The notes: generated by a model from the letters alone, not told the origin. A stretch of 64,000 bases of DNA from JAQBQB01 sp963757185 (GCA_963757185.1 CAVWQI010000011.1:101300-165299), one strand, 5' to 3'; positions 17,424-26,934 are shown, counted from the stretch's first letter. Translations and numbers: made by a program.

Positions 17424-20324
17424 ATGTCCTTGCAGACCGTACGATCAATCGTGCGCCGTCAGTCGGTTCCCAATTCACCGAGTGGTGTCCCGTGGCGACG
17501 CGCTTTGGTCGCGCTGCTCGGGGTAGCGATGGCTGCCGCACCGGCGGCGGGCCAGACCGGCACGATCACCGGTCGCGTGGCCGAAGCGCTCTCCAATCAA
17601 CCCGTGGGGAGCGCCACCATCAACGCGCTTCGCGCCGGCGGGAGTGGAAACGTGACGGTCCGGTCGAGCGCGGACGGCAAGTATACGGTGTCCAATCTCC
17701 CGGCCGGCTCGTACACGGTGACGGTCACCGCGCGGATCGGCCTGGCGAAGAAGCACGTTGACGGTTTCGTCGTCCAGGCCGGTCAAACCGCGACGCTCGA
17801 TTTCGCGATGGCGCCGATCGCCGCGCAGCTCGAGCAGGTCGTAACGACCGCGACGTCGGGCGCGGAGCCGGAGCGGATTCAGGATTCTCCAAACCCCATC
17901 TCCGTCGTCACGGCGGCGCAGATCGAAGAGCGGCCCTCCCTCACCGTCACCGACCATTTGAAGGCGGTGCCGGGCCTCTCGATCTCGGCCGGCGGCCTCG
18001 CGCAGGCGAACATCGTCTCGCGCGGCTTCAACAACGCGTTCTCGACGCAGATGCTCATGCTGCAGGACTATAGATATGCGGGCGTCCCATCTCTGCGTGT
18101 GAACGTGCCGCTCTTGTTCACGGGCACGAACGAGGACATCGATAGAATCGAGGTTCTACAAGGACCGGCCGCGGCGCTCTACGGGCCGAACTCCGGAAAC
18201 GGCGTGCTGCACATCATCACCAAGTCGCCGTTCCAGTCGGCGGGGACCTCTTTCACGCTCGACGGCGGCGAGCGATCGCTCATCCGCGGCAGTCTGCGCC
18301 ACGCCGGCATCATCGCCGAGGACAAGCTGGCGTACAAGATTTCGGCCGAGGCGTTCACGGCGAAGGACTTCGAGTACACCGATCCAAACCAGCCGACGGT
18401 CTACTCGAGCACCGATCCGCGCATTCCGCCGTCACGCCGCGGTCAGGCCGTAGTGAATGACAACGACCTGAAGCGCTACGCCGGCGAGGCGCGCCTGGAC
18501 TACAAGGTCGACGAGAACACGACGCTCATCTCGAGCGCCGGCTATTCCATGATCGGCAGCGCCCGCGAGATCACGACGACCTTCGGTGCGGCGCAGGCGA
18601 AGGACTGGAGCTACCTGAATCTCCAGGAGCGTCTCCACCACAAAAACTTCTTCGCGCAAGTTTTCTACGACAAATCGAACTCGGGGAACTCAGACAGCCT
18701 CGACGCGAACGGCACGTACTACCTGCGGACCGGGATCCCGGTCGTCGACAAATCGAGCATCCTCGCGACCCAGGTGCAGCAGGGCCTTCAGTGGAGTCGC
18801 ACCAAGTTCGTGGTGGGCGCCGAATACCTCGCCACCCGCCCGCAGACCGATGGCACGATCGACGGCCGCAACGAGAACGACGACAACATCAACGAGTACG
18901 GCGGGTACGTTCAGACCACGACGACGATCACGCCGAAGTTCGACTTCCTCGCCGCGGCGCGCGTCGACGCCAACTCGCGCATCGACGGCTATCAGTTCTC
19001 GCCGCGCGCCGCGCTGATCTTCAGACCGGATTCGAACAACAATTTCCGGGTCACGTTCAACCGCGCGTACGGGTCGCCGACGTCGTTCTCCTTCTTCCTC
19101 GATCAGTATTCGGGGCAGACGCCGGCGCCGGGCATGCCGGTGCAGATCCTCGGCAATCCGCCGAAGACCGGGTGGCAGTTCGCCAACAGTTGCACCGGTG
19201 CGTTCGGATCGCTGTGCATGCGATCTCCGTACGCCCCGGGCCTAATCGGCGCCTCGGCGGCGTCGGCGTACGCCGGATTTCTCGCGCCCAGCGCCGCATT
19301 CGGTGGCGTGAGCCCACTGCAGGCGATCATCCAGTCACAGCCGTCGAGCAAGTTCGGAGGCGACGCAGCCAAGGCCGCATTGCTGGCGGCGCTGCCGCTC
19401 ATTCAAAACCTTCGCCCGACCGACGCCAGCGTCGGCAGCGTTCTTGTCGACCTGAACGCGGGCAAGCCGATCGCGACGGTGCCGTCCGATTACGCCCCGC
19501 TCGGCGCGAACTTCGCCAACACGTGGGAGGTCGGCTACAAGGGGTTCCTGTCGCAGCGCGTGAGCTTGGAGGCGGACGCGTGGTTCCAGCGTCGGCCTTC
19601 GGATCCGACGACGCAGATCCTCAACCCGGGCATTCTGTTCAACGGAACCCAGCTGGGACAATTCCTCGGCGCGAACATCGGCGCCGCGTTGGTCGCGGCG
19701 GGCGTTCCGCCGGCACAGGCGGCGGCTCAAGCGGCCGCGCTCGCGACTGGTCTCGCGACCGTCATGGCGCAGGTACCCGTAGGAGCAGCCGCGTTCAAGA
19801 GCCCACTCTACACGCAGCCGTATCTCGTCTTCTCGTACCAGAACTCACCCGGCTACATCAACGTGGCCGGCTTCGACGTGGCCGCCGATTTCCTGCTCCC
19901 GCAAGGATGGTCGGTCGCGACCACCTATTCGAACCTCAACAAGAACGTCTACGCGGACGCGCCCGGGGCGACGCCAACGAACCCTCTTGCGGCCAATACG
20001 CCGAAGCACCGCGCCACGGCTACGTTGCGGTACGACAACCAAGAGCACGGGTATGGCGTGGAGGTTCGCGGCCGGTACGCTGACGCGTTCCCGGTCAACT
20101 CCGGGGTTTTCAACTCGTACGGGCTGCCAGCCGGATCGCAGGCGTACCCGCCGGTACCGGTCAACGCATTCCTCGACGCCGGCTTCTCGTGGGTTCTCCC
20201 GGTCAACGGAGCTCCGCGGTGGTCGCTGAACGCCACGAACCTGCTCGACAATCAGGTGGCCAGCTTCGTCGGTGTTCCGAAGATCGGCCGCATGATCATG
20301 ACGCGCATCGCGTACACGTACTGA
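17424..20324 (+). CDS. TonB-dependent outer-membrane receptor
   Basis: 966-aa receptor for energised uptake of an unknown ligand. Order: signal peptide ending in APAAGQ, a carboxypeptidase-regulatory-like domain (about 45-130: GTITGRVAEALSNQPVGSA, then GKYTVSNLPAGSYTVTV), a plug domain (about 145-280) with EVLQGPAAALYGPNSGNGV, and a barrel of about 650 residues ending in aromatic TY. The ATG at 17424 has GGAGG 6 nt upstream and was preferred over an earlier in-frame codon at 17340. An Ala/Pro-rich insertion near residues 740-780 of the barrel looks like a long extracellular loop. No TonB/ExbBD or transporter is adjacent; the following glycerophosphodiesterase is only 43 nt away, so an organophosphate ligand is conceivable. 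Confidence 0.93.
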   Translation: MSLQTVRSIVRRQSVPNSPSGVPWRRALVALLGVAMAAAPAAGQTGTITGRVAEALSNQPVGSATINALRAGGSGNVTVRSSADGKYTVSNLPAGSYTVTVTARIGLAKKHVDGFVVQAGQTATLDFAMAPIAAQLEQVVTTATSGAEPERIQDSPNPISVVTAAQIEERPSLTVTDHLKAVPGLSISAGGLAQANIVSRGFNNAFSTQMLMLQDYRYAGVPSLRVNVPLLFTGTNEDIDRIEVLQGPAAALYGPNSGNGVLHIITKSPFQSAGTSFTLDGGERSLIRGSLRHAGIIAEDKLAYKISAEAFTAKDFEYTDPNQPTVYSSTDPRIPPSRRGQAVVNDNDLKRYAGEARLDYKVDENTTLISSAGYSMIGSAREITTTFGAAQAKDWSYLNLQERLHHKNFFAQVFYDKSNSGNSDSLDANGTYYLRTGIPVVDKSSILATQVQQGLQWSRTKFVVGAEYLATRPQTDGTIDGRNENDDNINEYGGYVQTTTTITPKFDFLAAARVDANSRIDGYQFSPRAALIFRPDSNNNFRVTFNRAYGSPTSFSFFLDQYSGQTPAPGMPVQILGNPPKTGWQFANSCTGAFGSLCMRSPYAPGLIGASAASAYAGFLAPSAAFGGVSPLQAIIQSQPSSKFGGDAAKAALLAALPLIQNLRPTDASVGSVLVDLNAGKPIATVPSDYAPLGANFANTWEVGYKGFLSQRVSLEADAWFQRRPSDPTTQILNPGILFNGTQLGQFLGANIGAALVAAGVPPAQAAAQAAALATGLATVMAQVPVGAAAFKSPLYTQPYLVFSYQNSPGYINVAGFDVAADFLLPQGWSVATTYSNLNKNVYADAPGATPTNPLAANTPKHRATATLRYDNQEHGYGVEVRGRYADAFPVNSGVFNSYGLPAGSQAYPPVPVNAFLDAGFSWVLPVNGAPRWSLNATNLLDNQVASFVGVPKIGRMIMTRIAYTY

Positions 20325-20367
20325 CGCGTTCGCGCGGCACAGCGGGCGCCGGGGTCGGAGGCGAGTC

Positions 20368-21162
20368 TTGAACGTCCTCGCCGATTTCGATCCCGGCGCC
20401 CGTCTTGTCATCGGGCACCGCGGCGCCGCGGCGCGCTTTCCCGAGAATACCCTGGTGGGATTCGACTACGCGGTCGGACTAGGCGTCGACGCGATCGAAT
20501 TCGACATCCGAATCACGCGCGACGGCGTCGTGGTCATCATCCACGACCCGACCCTCGATCGCACGACCGACGCCCCGGGCCAGGTGGCCGAGCAGTCCGC
20601 GCACGACCTCGCTACGGTCGACGCGGGAGCGCGATTCAGCCCTGACGGGGGGCGCACCTTTCCCTTCGCGGGAAAAGGGATCGGAATTCCGACCCTCGAG
20701 GCGCTGATCGAGCGCTACCCGTCGACGCCGTTGCTCATCGAGATCAAGGTCGCCGAGGCCGCCCCGGAAGCCCTAAGGCTCTTCCGGCGCTTCGGGTGCG
20801 AGGAACGCGTGGTGGTCGACTCGATGGACGCCGCCGCCCTCGTGCCGTTCCAAGGGACGCGAGTGGCGGTGGGCGCCGCCAGGCGGGACGTCATCGCCCT
20901 AATGTGGCGGAGCAGCTTCGGTCTCGTGCCGAGGTCGCTGCGCTTCTCTGCGCTGTGCATCCCCGAGCGATACGGCATCAGGGTACCGGTCGGCCGGCTC
21001 ACACGAGCCGCCGCGTCGCGCCGTGTTCCGACGCATGTTTGGACCGTGAATGACCCGGAGGACGCGCGTCGTCTCTGGTCGAATGGCGTCATCGGCATAA
21101 TCAGCGACGACCCCGAGGCGATGCTCCTGCTGCGGAAGCAATTGGCCAAATCGGCCAAATAG
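20368..21162 (+). CDS. glycerophosphodiester phosphodiesterase family protein
   Basis: Hydrolyses glycerophosphodiesters to glycerol-3-phosphate and an alcohol. The 264-aa product has the GDPD signatures HRG at 17-19, ENT at 26-28, the metal ligands in AIEFDIR and the second histidine in IIHDPTLDRTTD, with the C-terminal VWTVNDPEDARRLWSNGVIGIISD. There is no signal peptide, so it is probably cytoplasmic. The start is a TTG with GGAGG 6 nt upstream. It follows the TonB-dependent receptor closely and may share its transcript. Confidence 0.92.
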   Translation: MNVLADFDPGARLVIGHRGAAARFPENTLVGFDYAVGLGVDAIEFDIRITRDGVVVIIHDPTLDRTTDAPGQVAEQSAHDLATVDAGARFSPDGGRTFPFAGKGIGIPTLEALIERYPSTPLLIEIKVAEAAPEALRLFRRFGCEERVVVDSMDAAALVPFQGTRVAVGAARRDVIALMWRSSFGLVPRSLRFSALCIPERYGIRVPVGRLTRAAASRRVPTHVWTVNDPEDARRLWSNGVIGIISDDPEAMLLLRKQLAKSAK

Positions 21163-21557
21163 GCAGCGGAGGTTTTGGGAGCAGACAGAGTCGCGTTGCG
21201 GATCGCATAGCCGCAATTGACGCTCGAGTCCGGTCGACTCTCGCGTCGACGCTCGATGCGACCGCGACGTGCGTGGCCCTCACACAACCCTGCGCGCCGC
21301 GATGCGCTCGTAGCCGGCGCGGTGAGCCGCTCGTCTCAGGCGTGCGCTAACGCGGGATGGGTCAGGCGAACTCTGGCGTCTCGTCTCGCGGCAAAAAGGC
21401 CTGAAAACCAGCGCGTACACGCGGCAGTCAGATTTGTGATGTTCGCGCAACCGATTAATTTCACAATCCAATCATCTCAGAACGTGAAGTACTTCAGCAC
21501 ATCATTGTCCACATGGCCCGAGCCCGCCCAAAACGGGTATTCTGACCGCTGAGATCG
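21163..21557. other. 395-bp intergenic region without a recognisable gene
   Basis: No open frame with coding character, tRNA or clear rho-independent terminator is seen. A dyad TTGTGA / TCACAA (21434-21439 and 21461-21466) lies in an AT-richer patch; its 21-nt spacing does not fit a CRP or FNR site. A TATTCT box at 21538-21543 sits 14 nt before the next start codon and may be the -10 of the nitronate monooxygenase gene. Confidence 0.5.
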
Positions 21558-22538
21558 ATGCCGGCTACCGACAGAACGCGACTCACCGACGACGCGCGGA
21601 TCGATCTCCCGATCATCTGCGGGGCGATGTACCCGTGCACCAACCCGGAGCTCGTCGCGGCCGCGTCCGCGGCCGGGGCCATCGGGATCGTGCAGCCGGT
21701 GTCGATGACGTTCGTTTACGGCCACGACTTCCGTGAGGGACTTCGGCTTATCAAGCGAACGACTGACCGCCCTTTTGGCATGAACGCCCTCATCGAGAAA
21801 TCGTCGCGGTCGTATCATGATCGCCTCGTGCGATGGGTCGATATCGCGCTCGAGGAGGGCGTCCGGTTCTTCATTACCTCTCTCGGGAATCCGAAGTGGG
21901 TTGTCGACCGGGCCGCACAGGTGGGCGGGATCGTGTATCACGACGTCACCAACCGGACCTGGGCGGAAAAAGCGGCCCAGAATGGCGTCAGAGGCCTGAT
22001 CGCCGTCAACAGCGAGGCCGGGGGTCACCCCGGGAAGCTTGGCCCCAGAGCGCTCCTGGACGAGGTTGCGCCACTTGGCCTGCCCATCGTTTGCGCCGGC
22101 GGCGTCGGGGACGCGACGGGCTTTCGGGCGATGATGGACCTGGGCTACGACGGCGTCCAGCTAGGAACGCGCTTCATCGCCTCGGCCGAATGCCGGGCGC
22201 ACCCGGACTACAAGCGGGCCATCGTATCGGCCGAGCCGAAGGACATCGTGCTCACCGAGCGGCTGACGGGCCTCCCCGTCGCCGTCCTGAACAATGAGTA
22301 CATCCAGCAGCTTGGTCTCAGGGCGGGGCCGATCGCGCGGTACATGCTTCGGCATCGGAAGATGAAGTACTGGATGCGGGCCATTTACGCCGCCACGTCG
22401 CACCGGCGCCTGAAGGAATCGTCGCTCACTTCGTCCGGGGCGAGGGAGTATTGGCAGGCCGGGAAGAGTGTCGGCGGAATCAGGGACATCCGGACGGTGG
22501 CGGAGATAGTGGAGGAGTTTGCTTCAGCAATGCGATAG
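21558..22538 (+). CDS. nitronate monooxygenase / 2-nitropropane dioxygenase-family FMN protein
   Basis: FMN-dependent TIM-barrel oxidoreductase; family members oxidise alkyl nitronates such as propionate-3-nitronate, but many have other or unknown roles. The 326-aa product starts with the IxxPIICGAM flavin loop, contains HDVTNRTWAEKAAQNGV, AVNSEAGGHPGK (family glycine-rich segment with the His position), VCAGGVGDATGFRAMM and GVQLGTRFIASAEC for phosphate binding. The start ATG has only a weak GAG upstream. It stands alone between intergenic regions. Confidence 0.88.
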   Translation: MPATDRTRLTDDARIDLPIICGAMYPCTNPELVAAASAAGAIGIVQPVSMTFVYGHDFREGLRLIKRTTDRPFGMNALIEKSSRSYHDRLVRWVDIALEEGVRFFITSLGNPKWVVDRAAQVGGIVYHDVTNRTWAEKAAQNGVRGLIAVNSEAGGHPGKLGPRALLDEVAPLGLPIVCAGGVGDATGFRAMMDLGYDGVQLGTRFIASAECRAHPDYKRAIVSAEPKDIVLTERLTGLPVAVLNNEYIQQLGLRAGPIARYMLRHRKMKYWMRAIYAATSHRRLKESSLTSSGAREYWQAGKSVGGIRDIRTVAEIVEEFASAMR

Positions 22539-22548
22539 CGAACATCGA

Positions 22549-22572
22549 AGGGGCGCCGGCCATACCGCCCCT
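22549..22572 (+). terminator. weak hairpin after the nitronate monooxygenase gene
   Basis: A perfect 7-bp stem AGGGGCG / CGCCCCT with a 10-nt loop starts 10 nt after the stop codon. No U-tract follows, so it could be a rho-assisted terminator or 3'-end stabiliser rather than a classical intrinsic terminator. Confidence 0.3.
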
Positions 22573-22628
22573 CGGCTGGGGAGACTTCCGCGGTTCAAAC
22601 CCAACCTTCCCCTCCCCAACCGTGTCTA

Positions 22629-23246
22629 TTGCCTGACTTTGAGACATTCGTGAGCTCATCCCTGCCTCAAGCTGTCGCCTCTGATCCGCGTGCGGTGGAT
22701 CGCCACCTCGTTGCCCGGTGCATCGATGGCGATGGCACCGCGGAGCGGGCGCTGTACGACGCCCACGTCGAGCGGATCTACCGACTGATGCATCGCATGG
22801 CGGGGGACGGCGACCTCGCGTCGGATTTTACGCAGGAGACCTTCATTCGCGCGTTCCAGCGGCTCGAGCAGTTTCGCGGCGACTCATCGCTCGCCACTTG
22901 GCTGCACACGATCGCCGTCTCGGTCGCGCTGAACGGGATGCGCAAGGTGAAACGATTGCGGCTTCGCACCGACACGATGGACTCGATCGCGGAACTGCCC
23001 GCCAAGGGCAACGCCGCGCGCGCGGGACTGACCTCCGATCTTCGTACGCGGCTTCACACGGCCATCGACGCGCTGTCGGAAAAGCTCCGTCCCGTGTTCG
23101 TCATGCACGACGTCGAGGGTTACACGCACGACGAGATTGCCGGCACGCTGGGCATCCCGGTCGGGACGTCGAAGGCACGCCTGTTCGACGCCCGCGCGCG
23201 CCTGCGGTTGGCGCTCGCGGTATTCGCTGGAGATCACATCGTATGA
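22629..23246 (+). CDS. ECF-type RNA polymerase sigma factor
   Basis: 205-aa sigma-70-family protein with region 2 (about 35-100: ALYDAHVERIYRLMHRM, DFTQETFIRAFQRLEQF, WLHTIAV) and region 4 (about 140-195: LRPVFVMHDVEGYTHDEIA, IPVGTSKARLFDAR). It would direct RNA polymerase to its own regulon. The listed start is TTG 22629; a GTG at 22650 removes seven residues and is equally possible. It overlaps the next gene by ATGA, the usual coupling of an ECF factor to its anti-sigma factor. AACC and CGTGTC motifs just upstream could be an autoregulatory ECF promoter, but their spacing is short. Confidence 0.92.
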   Translation: MPDFETFVSSSLPQAVASDPRAVDRHLVARCIDGDGTAERALYDAHVERIYRLMHRMAGDGDLASDFTQETFIRAFQRLEQFRGDSSLATWLHTIAVSVALNGMRKVKRLRLRTDTMDSIAELPAKGNAARAGLTSDLRTRLHTAIDALSEKLRPVFVMHDVEGYTHDEIAGTLGIPVGTSKARLFDARARLRLALAVFAGDHIV

Positions 23247-24037
23247 CGCAAGACCACTCTGACCGCGCGGACGAGCTGATCGCGCAGGCGGCGCGGGACT
23301 ACAACGTGCCGGGCGCCGTCCCTCGCGACGAGATCTGGAACCGGATCGCCGACGCTCGGCGTTCGACGCTTTCCGCTCCGCCGATCGTGTCTCCCTCGCG
23401 GCGGACTCGCTACTGGATCTGGCCGGCCGCCGGTGTGGCCGCGGCGGGCTTGGTGGCGATCGGCGTAGCCATTGGACGGAACGTCGAGCGAACGCGCGTG
23501 CGCGCTCCGTTGGCTATGGCGCCGCGCGATTCCGCTCGGACGGCGCCCGACTTGCCGGCGACAGCCTTACCCACGGATGCGGCGCGCGACCTTGCGGTCA
23601 ACACGCCCGCGTCCGACAGCACCTCGGCATCTGCGCGACCGGCTCCGCGCGGATCGCTGGCCATCGGCGACGGGATCAACGCCAACAACGTCGCCTATCG
23701 GCTGGCCGTGGTGAACCACGTCGTCGGCAGCGAGGCGATGATCACCGCGTTCCGCGCCTCAGCACGGCGCGGCGAGGTGGATGCGCAGCTCGCCAAGTGG
23801 TCGCACGACCTGCTCGGCGAAACCCGTTTGCTCGAGAGCTCGGCCCCGTCCGACGACGTGGCGATGAAGCGTTTGCTCGAGGATCTCGAGCTCGTCCTCG
23901 CACAGATCGTTCAGTACACGAACCACGGCACCCATTCGGCCGACGACCTCGATCTGATCGAGCGGTCGATTCGCCGGCGATCCGTGATGTCCAACATTCG
24001 CAACTACTCCGCCGGCCAACTGCCGAGCGGTACCTGA
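23243..24037 (+). CDS. predicted membrane anti-sigma factor
   Basis: 264-aa single-span protein: a cytoplasmic N-terminus of about 55 residues, a TM helix around 60-80 (WPAAGVAAAGLVAIGVAIG), a Pro/Ala-rich linker, then a periplasmic helical domain of about 120 residues. No zinc-binding HxxxCxxC motif is seen, so it is not a ZAS-type anti-sigma. The assignment rests on the ATGA coupling to the ECF gene and the topology. GGAG lies 10 nt before the start. It precedes three exported HEAT-repeat genes that may be the regulated output or the sensor arm. Confidence 0.75.
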   Translation: MTQDHSDRADELIAQAARDYNVPGAVPRDEIWNRIADARRSTLSAPPIVSPSRRTRYWIWPAAGVAAAGLVAIGVAIGRNVERTRVRAPLAMAPRDSARTAPDLPATALPTDAARDLAVNTPASDSTSASARPAPRGSLAIGDGINANNVAYRLAVVNHVVGSEAMITAFRASARRGEVDAQLAKWSHDLLGETRLLESSAPSDDVAMKRLLEDLELVLAQIVQYTNHGTHSADDLDLIERSIRRRSVMSNIRNYSAGQLPSGT

Positions 24038-24054
24038 TTCGATGAGGAATCGAC

Positions 24055-25404
24055 ATGCGTAAGACTCTGATGGTGGCTTGCAGCTTCGTCACCCTCGCCA
24101 CGGCGGGCGGCGCGCAGCCGGCGCGGCCGTCGGGGGGCGCGCGCGACACCGCCGCCAGCGATTCTCTCTTTCGCTCGGCTCGCGCGTTGCTCGACGACCG
24201 GCAGTACCGCAGGGCCGCCAAGGCCTTCGCGTCGCTGGCCGAGCTCTACCCAACGACGGCGCGGGCCGGCGATGCCCTGTATTGGCAGGCGTGGGGCCTC
24301 TACCAGCTCGGCAAGGACAACAGCAGCAAGACGGACCTCGGCCAGGCGCTGGACGTGCTGAGTCAGTACAACTCGAACTACGGCAAGAACACGCAGATGG
24401 CCAACGACGCCACGGAGCTCTACGCCCAGATCCGCGCGTTGCAGGCCAGGCTCGGGGACGCGAACGCCGCGACCGACATCGCGAAGCAAATACCAACGCT
24501 GCGCCAAACGGCTGGGTGCACCGGATCGCGCGCCGACGACGAGATGCGGATGGCGGCGCTCGACGGGCTGATGAGCATGAACTCCCAGGATGCCATTCCG
24601 ATCCTCGAGGCGGTGCTCAAGCAGCGCGACCCGTGCAAGGTCGAACTGCGCAAGCGAGCGGTGTTCACGATCGCGCAGAAGCGCGGGCCGTCCATCGTGC
24701 CCACGCTGCTCGACGTCGCGCGGAGCGACCCGAGCACCGACGTGCGCGGCGACGCGATCTTCTGGCTGGGATCCTCGCAAGCGGAAGCCGCGATTCCGGC
24801 GCTCGACTCGATCATTTTTCAATCGAAGGACGACGAGGTTCGAAAGAAGGCGATCTTCGCGCTGTCGCAGCAGCGGCGCGACCTCGCGCGGCAGACGCTC
24901 CAGCGCGCTGCGCAGGACGAGAAGATCCCCGAGGATGTACGCGGCGACGCGATCTTCTGGCTCGGACAGAACGGGATCGCCGACCTCGATTTTTTCAAGA
25001 CGCTCTTCAAGTCCACGAAAAGCACCGAGCTTCGGAGCAAGATTCTGAACGGCGTTGCCACGGGGCGATCGCCCGGCGCGTCGGCATGGTTGCTCGACAT
25101 CGCGCGCGACAAGACGTTCGACATCGAGACGCGCAAGAACGCGATCTTCTGGGCGTCCCAGCGCCGCGAGATGGATCTCACCGTCTTGAACACGCTGTAC
25201 GACCAGTCGCGCGGCGAGGACGAGATGCAGGAGCACATCCTGTTCATCTACTCGCAGCGGCGCGAACCCGCGGCGGTGGACAAGCTGATGGCCATTGCGC
25301 GAACCGATCCGAACACGGAGATGAGAAAGAAGGCGTTGTTCTGGCTCGGCCAGAAGAACGATCCGCGCGTCAAAGCGTTCATTCTGGAGCTCATCAACAA
25401 ATGA
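24055..25404 (+). CDS. exported TPR/HEAT-repeat protein, first of three paralogues
   Basis: 449-aa protein with an N-terminal signal peptide (cleavage near AGGA-QP), a TPR-like helical segment (about 35-130: YRRAAKAFASLAELYP) and then at least seven HEAT-type repeats of about 33 residues. The second helix of several repeats is strikingly constant: DAIFWLGS, DAIFWLGQ, NAIFWASQ, KALFWLGQ. Such solenoids are protein-binding scaffolds; no catalytic residues are apparent. It follows the anti-sigma gene by 17 nt and ends in an ATGA overlap with the second paralogue, so all five genes look like one operon. Confidence 0.85.
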   Translation: MRKTLMVACSFVTLATAGGAQPARPSGGARDTAASDSLFRSARALLDDRQYRRAAKAFASLAELYPTTARAGDALYWQAWGLYQLGKDNSSKTDLGQALDVLSQYNSNYGKNTQMANDATELYAQIRALQARLGDANAATDIAKQIPTLRQTAGCTGSRADDEMRMAALDGLMSMNSQDAIPILEAVLKQRDPCKVELRKRAVFTIAQKRGPSIVPTLLDVARSDPSTDVRGDAIFWLGSSQAEAAIPALDSIIFQSKDDEVRKKAIFALSQQRRDLARQTLQRAAQDEKIPEDVRGDAIFWLGQNGIADLDFFKTLFKSTKSTELRSKILNGVATGRSPGASAWLLDIARDKTFDIETRKNAIFWASQRREMDLTVLNTLYDQSRGEDEMQEHILFIYSQRREPAAVDKLMAIARTDPNTEMRKKALFWLGQKNDPRVKAFILELINK

Positions 25405-26153
25405 GGTGGGGCGCCGCGGTACTCGCTCTCGTCACGGTGGCGCCATCGCTCGCCGCGCAGTCCGTCGCGCAGCGAGTGGACGCGGTGCACGACGGGACCG
25501 TGCGCCTGGCGTACGCGGCGCGACCAGGAGTGTGCGGCAACGGCGACGGCGGTGTCTCGATCACGGGGCGCCACGGCGACGGCGGCCAATACTGGGGCGC
25601 CCGTGTGTGCGAGACGGGTCCGGTGCGCGTATCGATCGGGCGCAGCGAGGGACGGACGATCAGCGTTCGCAAATACGTCGGCGGACGGTGGTCGACGTCA
25701 TCGGACATCACGGACCTCGGCGTCGTCGACGCGACGGAAGCGGCCCGCTACCTCCTGTCGGTCGCGCCGTCGCTCGGCGGGCACAACGCAAACGAGGCGA
25801 TTTCCGCCGCGGCGATCGCCGACGCGACGACGATCGCGCCCGAGCTCACTCGCCTGGTGCAGAACGGAGACGCGCCGATCGACACCCGCAAGGACGCGCT
25901 CTTCTGGTTGGGCGAGAGCGACATCGGCGTCGCCGAGTTCGCCCGTCTGTATGATCGTTCGCAGCCGTTCGCGCTCCGCGAGCAGTGGACGTTCGTGCTC
26001 TCCCAACGGCACGAGGACCCGGCGCTCGACAAGCTGATCGAGATCGCGCGCGAAGATTCCGACGTCGAGATCCGCAAGCGCGCGATGTTCTGGCTCGGGC
26101 AGAGCCGCGACCCCAAGGCGATCCAGTTTCTCCATGACCTCATTCTTCGCTGA
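25401..26153 (+). CDS. exported HEAT-repeat protein, second paralogue
   Basis: 250-aa protein with a signal peptide (APSLAAQS), an unassigned N-terminal domain of about 90 residues with paired cysteines (CGNGDG and VCETG) and C-terminal HEAT repeats carrying DALFWLGES and AMFWLGQ. The cysteine-containing domain is shared with the third paralogue (CGDGRS, DACVHG), so the two probably arose by duplication. It overlaps both neighbours. Role unknown; possibly a periplasmic binding partner of the sigma/anti-sigma pair. Confidence 0.8.
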   Translation: MRWGAAVLALVTVAPSLAAQSVAQRVDAVHDGTVRLAYAARPGVCGNGDGGVSITGRHGDGGQYWGARVCETGPVRVSIGRSEGRTISVRKYVGGRWSTSSDITDLGVVDATEAARYLLSVAPSLGGHNANEAISAAAIADATTIAPELTRLVQNGDAPIDTRKDALFWLGESDIGVAEFARLYDRSQPFALREQWTFVLSQRHEDPALDKLIEIAREDSDVEIRKRAMFWLGQSRDPKAIQFLHDLILR

Positions 26154-26934
26154 TCATCGCGCGCACGTCGCGATTCTGTTCGCCGCTGCGTCGGCAGGGC
26201 CAGTCGGCGCGCAGACGATCGCGCAGCGGCTGGCGAACGCCGATCGACCCGTGCAGGTGATCTACCCGAGCCGGCAGACCGCCTGCGGCGACGGCCGGAG
26301 CTACATCGGGCACGTGTTCGAGGACGGCTACTACTTCGGCACGGACGACAACACGATGTCGCGCGGCCAGGGCTGGTCGCGCGACGCGTGCGTCCACGGA
26401 CCGGCGCGCGTCGTCGCAACGGTGTTCGGCGGCGAAGTGACCCGTCTCCGTGTTTTCGTTGGTCCCGTCCCGCCGCCGTCGGCCGACGTCGAGACGGTGA
26501 ACGCCAGCGCGTCCGACGCAGCGGGGTGGCTCACTTCGCTGGTTACGGGCGACAACGCGCGAGTGGCGGCGAGCGCGATTCTGCCTCTGATTCTCGCCGA
26601 CGCGCCGGACCCATGGCCCGTCCTGCTGCGCGTCGCGCGTGACAACAGCCGGGGCATGAGCGTGCGCCGGGATGCCTTGACGTGGCTGGGCAACGGCGCC
26701 ATCGCGCACCTCGGCATCGAGCAGAGACGCGACGACACGCCGGACGACGAGATGCGGACGCAGGCGGTTTTCGCTCTGTCGCAGCGGCCCAAGTCGGAGA
26801 GCGTACCGGCGCTGATGGACCTCGCCAAGACGGCGAAATATCCGTCGGCGAAGCGCCAGGCGATCTTCTGGCTGGGGCAGACCGGCGACCCGCGAGCCGC
26901 CGACGTCTTCGCCGAGCTCCTCGGGCTACGCTAA
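26134..26934 (+). CDS. exported HEAT-repeat protein, third paralogue
   Basis: 266-aa protein; the N-terminus is hydrophobic with a cleavage-like GPVGAQT. A cysteine-bearing domain (CGDGRSYIGHVFEDGYYFG, then DACVHGPARV) is followed by HEAT repeats ending QAIFWLGQTGDPRAADVF. Its start lies 20 nt inside the second paralogue, suggesting coupled translation. The 3' end overlaps the convergent CPBP gene by 9 nt, with no room for an intrinsic terminator between them. Confidence 0.8.
   Translation: MTSFFADHRAHVAILFAAASAGPVGAQTIAQRLANADRPVQVIYPSRQTACGDGRSYIGHVFEDGYYFGTDDNTMSRGQGWSRDACVHGPARVVATVFGGEVTRLRVFVGPVPPPSADVETVNASASDAAGWLTSLVTGDNARVAASAILPLILADAPDPWPVLLRVARDNSRGMSVRRDALTWLGNGAIAHLGIEQRRDDTPDDEMRTQAVFALSQRPKSESVPALMDLAKTAKYPSAKRQAIFWLGQTGDPRAADVFAELLGLR

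Noticed and set aside
21434..21466. TTGTGA ... TCACAA dyad considered as a CRP/FNR-like operator
   Set aside because: The half sites are 21 nt apart, not the 6 nt (CRP) or 4 nt (FNR) spacing, and no other support exists.
22592..22602. GGTTCAAACCC resembling a tRNA T-loop before the ECF sigma gene
   Set aside because: No T-stem partner, anticodon arm or acceptor stem can be drawn around it.
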